From Aureispira sp964445645 (GTDB lineage Bacteria; Bacteroidota; Bacteroidia; Chitinophagales; Saprospiraceae), in contig CAYULH010000129.1 in NCBI GenBank assembly GCA_964445645.1, positions 1 through 15,202 of the forward strand: 15,202 nucleotides of DNA. The letters are read 5' to 3'. Positions 15,089-15,202 of this stretch are shown here, one piece after another. A program made the translations under genes and the position numbers. Within the stretch, counting starts at the first letter, position 1. Each line of letters starts with the position of its first letter. Below the pieces are notes generated by a model. That model made no database searches. It saw only the letters and a list, made by a program, of their open reading frames with translations, and was not told the origin of the DNA.

Positions 15089-15135
15089 CTCGCAAAGCGA
15101 TCGGACTTAGTTTGTACAGTGTACAGAAGAATCAG
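15089..15135 (+). repeat. 47-bp repeat, arm 2 of a long-range inverted pair
   Basis: Reverse-complement match to 4994-5040 (44 of 47 positions), sharing CTCGCAAAGCGATC, a single mismatch, then GACTTAGTTTGTACAGTGTA and its continuation. It lies upstream of the ABC-F gene and leads directly into a structured GC-rich segment. Confidence 0.85.
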
Positions 15136-15164
15136 CCTTGAGGGAACCCCGAAGGGCAGGGCTG
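15133..15164 (+). repeat. GC-rich stem-loop adjacent to repeat arm 2
   Basis: CAGCCTT (15133-15139) can pair with AGGGCTG (15158-15164), and an inner CCC/GGG pair around CGAA (15147-15156) forms a tetraloop hairpin. This segment is much richer in GC than its surroundings and is absent from arm 1, so it may be the longer part of an interspersed repeat. Confidence 0.45.
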
Positions 15165-15202
15165 TTAAGTTCTAATTATTGATGATGCAAATTGTAAACC
15201 CC

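Larger units (their letters stand above)
14890..15202. other. Gene-free right edge with ABC-F control region and repeat arm 2
   Basis: No gene is seen in these 313 nt. They hold the ABC-F leader hairpin (14914-14928), its promoter box (14949-14956), the second arm of the long-range inverted repeat (15089-15135) and a GC-rich structured segment (15133-15164). Confidence 0.6.

Noticed and set aside
4994..15135. A composite transposon bounded by the 47-bp inverted repeats
   Set aside because: No transposase or recombinase, no visible target duplication, and the enclosed genes look like ordinary chromosomal genes in several transcription units.

Overview
The window looks like a moderately AT-rich Bacteroidota chromosome, probably from a Saprospira/Cytophaga-type marine or aquatic bacterium. 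The evidence is indirect. Several upstream regions carry perfect TAnnTTTG -7 elements, the Bacteroidota promoter signature. Shine-Dalgarno sequences are mostly absent. The gene content includes families typical of the phylum: an HU-like/CCDC81-type plus SPOR membrane protein, and a secreted protein resembling polymorphic toxin type 23. No rRNA, tRNA, CRISPR array, transposase or integrase was found, and no species is assigned.

Layout. Positions 1-305 hold the N-terminal half of an alpha/beta hydrolase (minus strand) that ends early at a stop beside a tandem 9-bp repeat. It is divergent from a CrtI/phytoene-desaturase-like FAD oxidoreductase (390-2099). A MarR-type regulator overlaps aroK (shikimate kinase) by 14 nt (2340-3486). 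AroK meets tail-to-tail, with interlocked stop codons, a minus-strand pair: an HU-like/TM/SPOR protein and a small secreted protein (3483-4892). A 644-bp gene-free region follows (4893-5536), containing one arm of a 47-bp long-range inverted repeat, several palindromes and a plausible promoter. Next comes a plus-strand series: a secreted VWA-like protein with three N-terminal beta-type repeats (5537-7384), a secreted toxin-23-like protein (7424-8365), and an FkbM methyltransferase (8420-9280). The methyltransferase is interrupted by a 10-N assembly gap and a duplicated 52-bp block. A MATE exporter (9286-10668, minus) is convergent with it. Then come a secreted thioredoxin-fold protein (10894-12066) with a good intrinsic terminator, a low-molecular-weight protein-tyrosine-phosphatase/ArsC-like protein (12258-12908), and a convergent ABC-F ATPase (12949-14889, minus) with a perfect -7 box and a leader hairpin. 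The second arm of the inverted repeat lies near the right edge (15089-15135).

How the genes work together. Most are housekeeping or accessory genes in short transcription units, with no single obvious pathway. The unit most likely to be a functional pair is the VWA-like protein plus the toxin-23-like protein: both have signal peptides, they are 39 nt apart and on the same strand. The most unusual structural signals are the chimeric insert in the FkbM gene, which looks like an assembly join rather than biology, and the 44/47-identical inverted repeat about 10.1 kb apart, which looks like an interspersed element.
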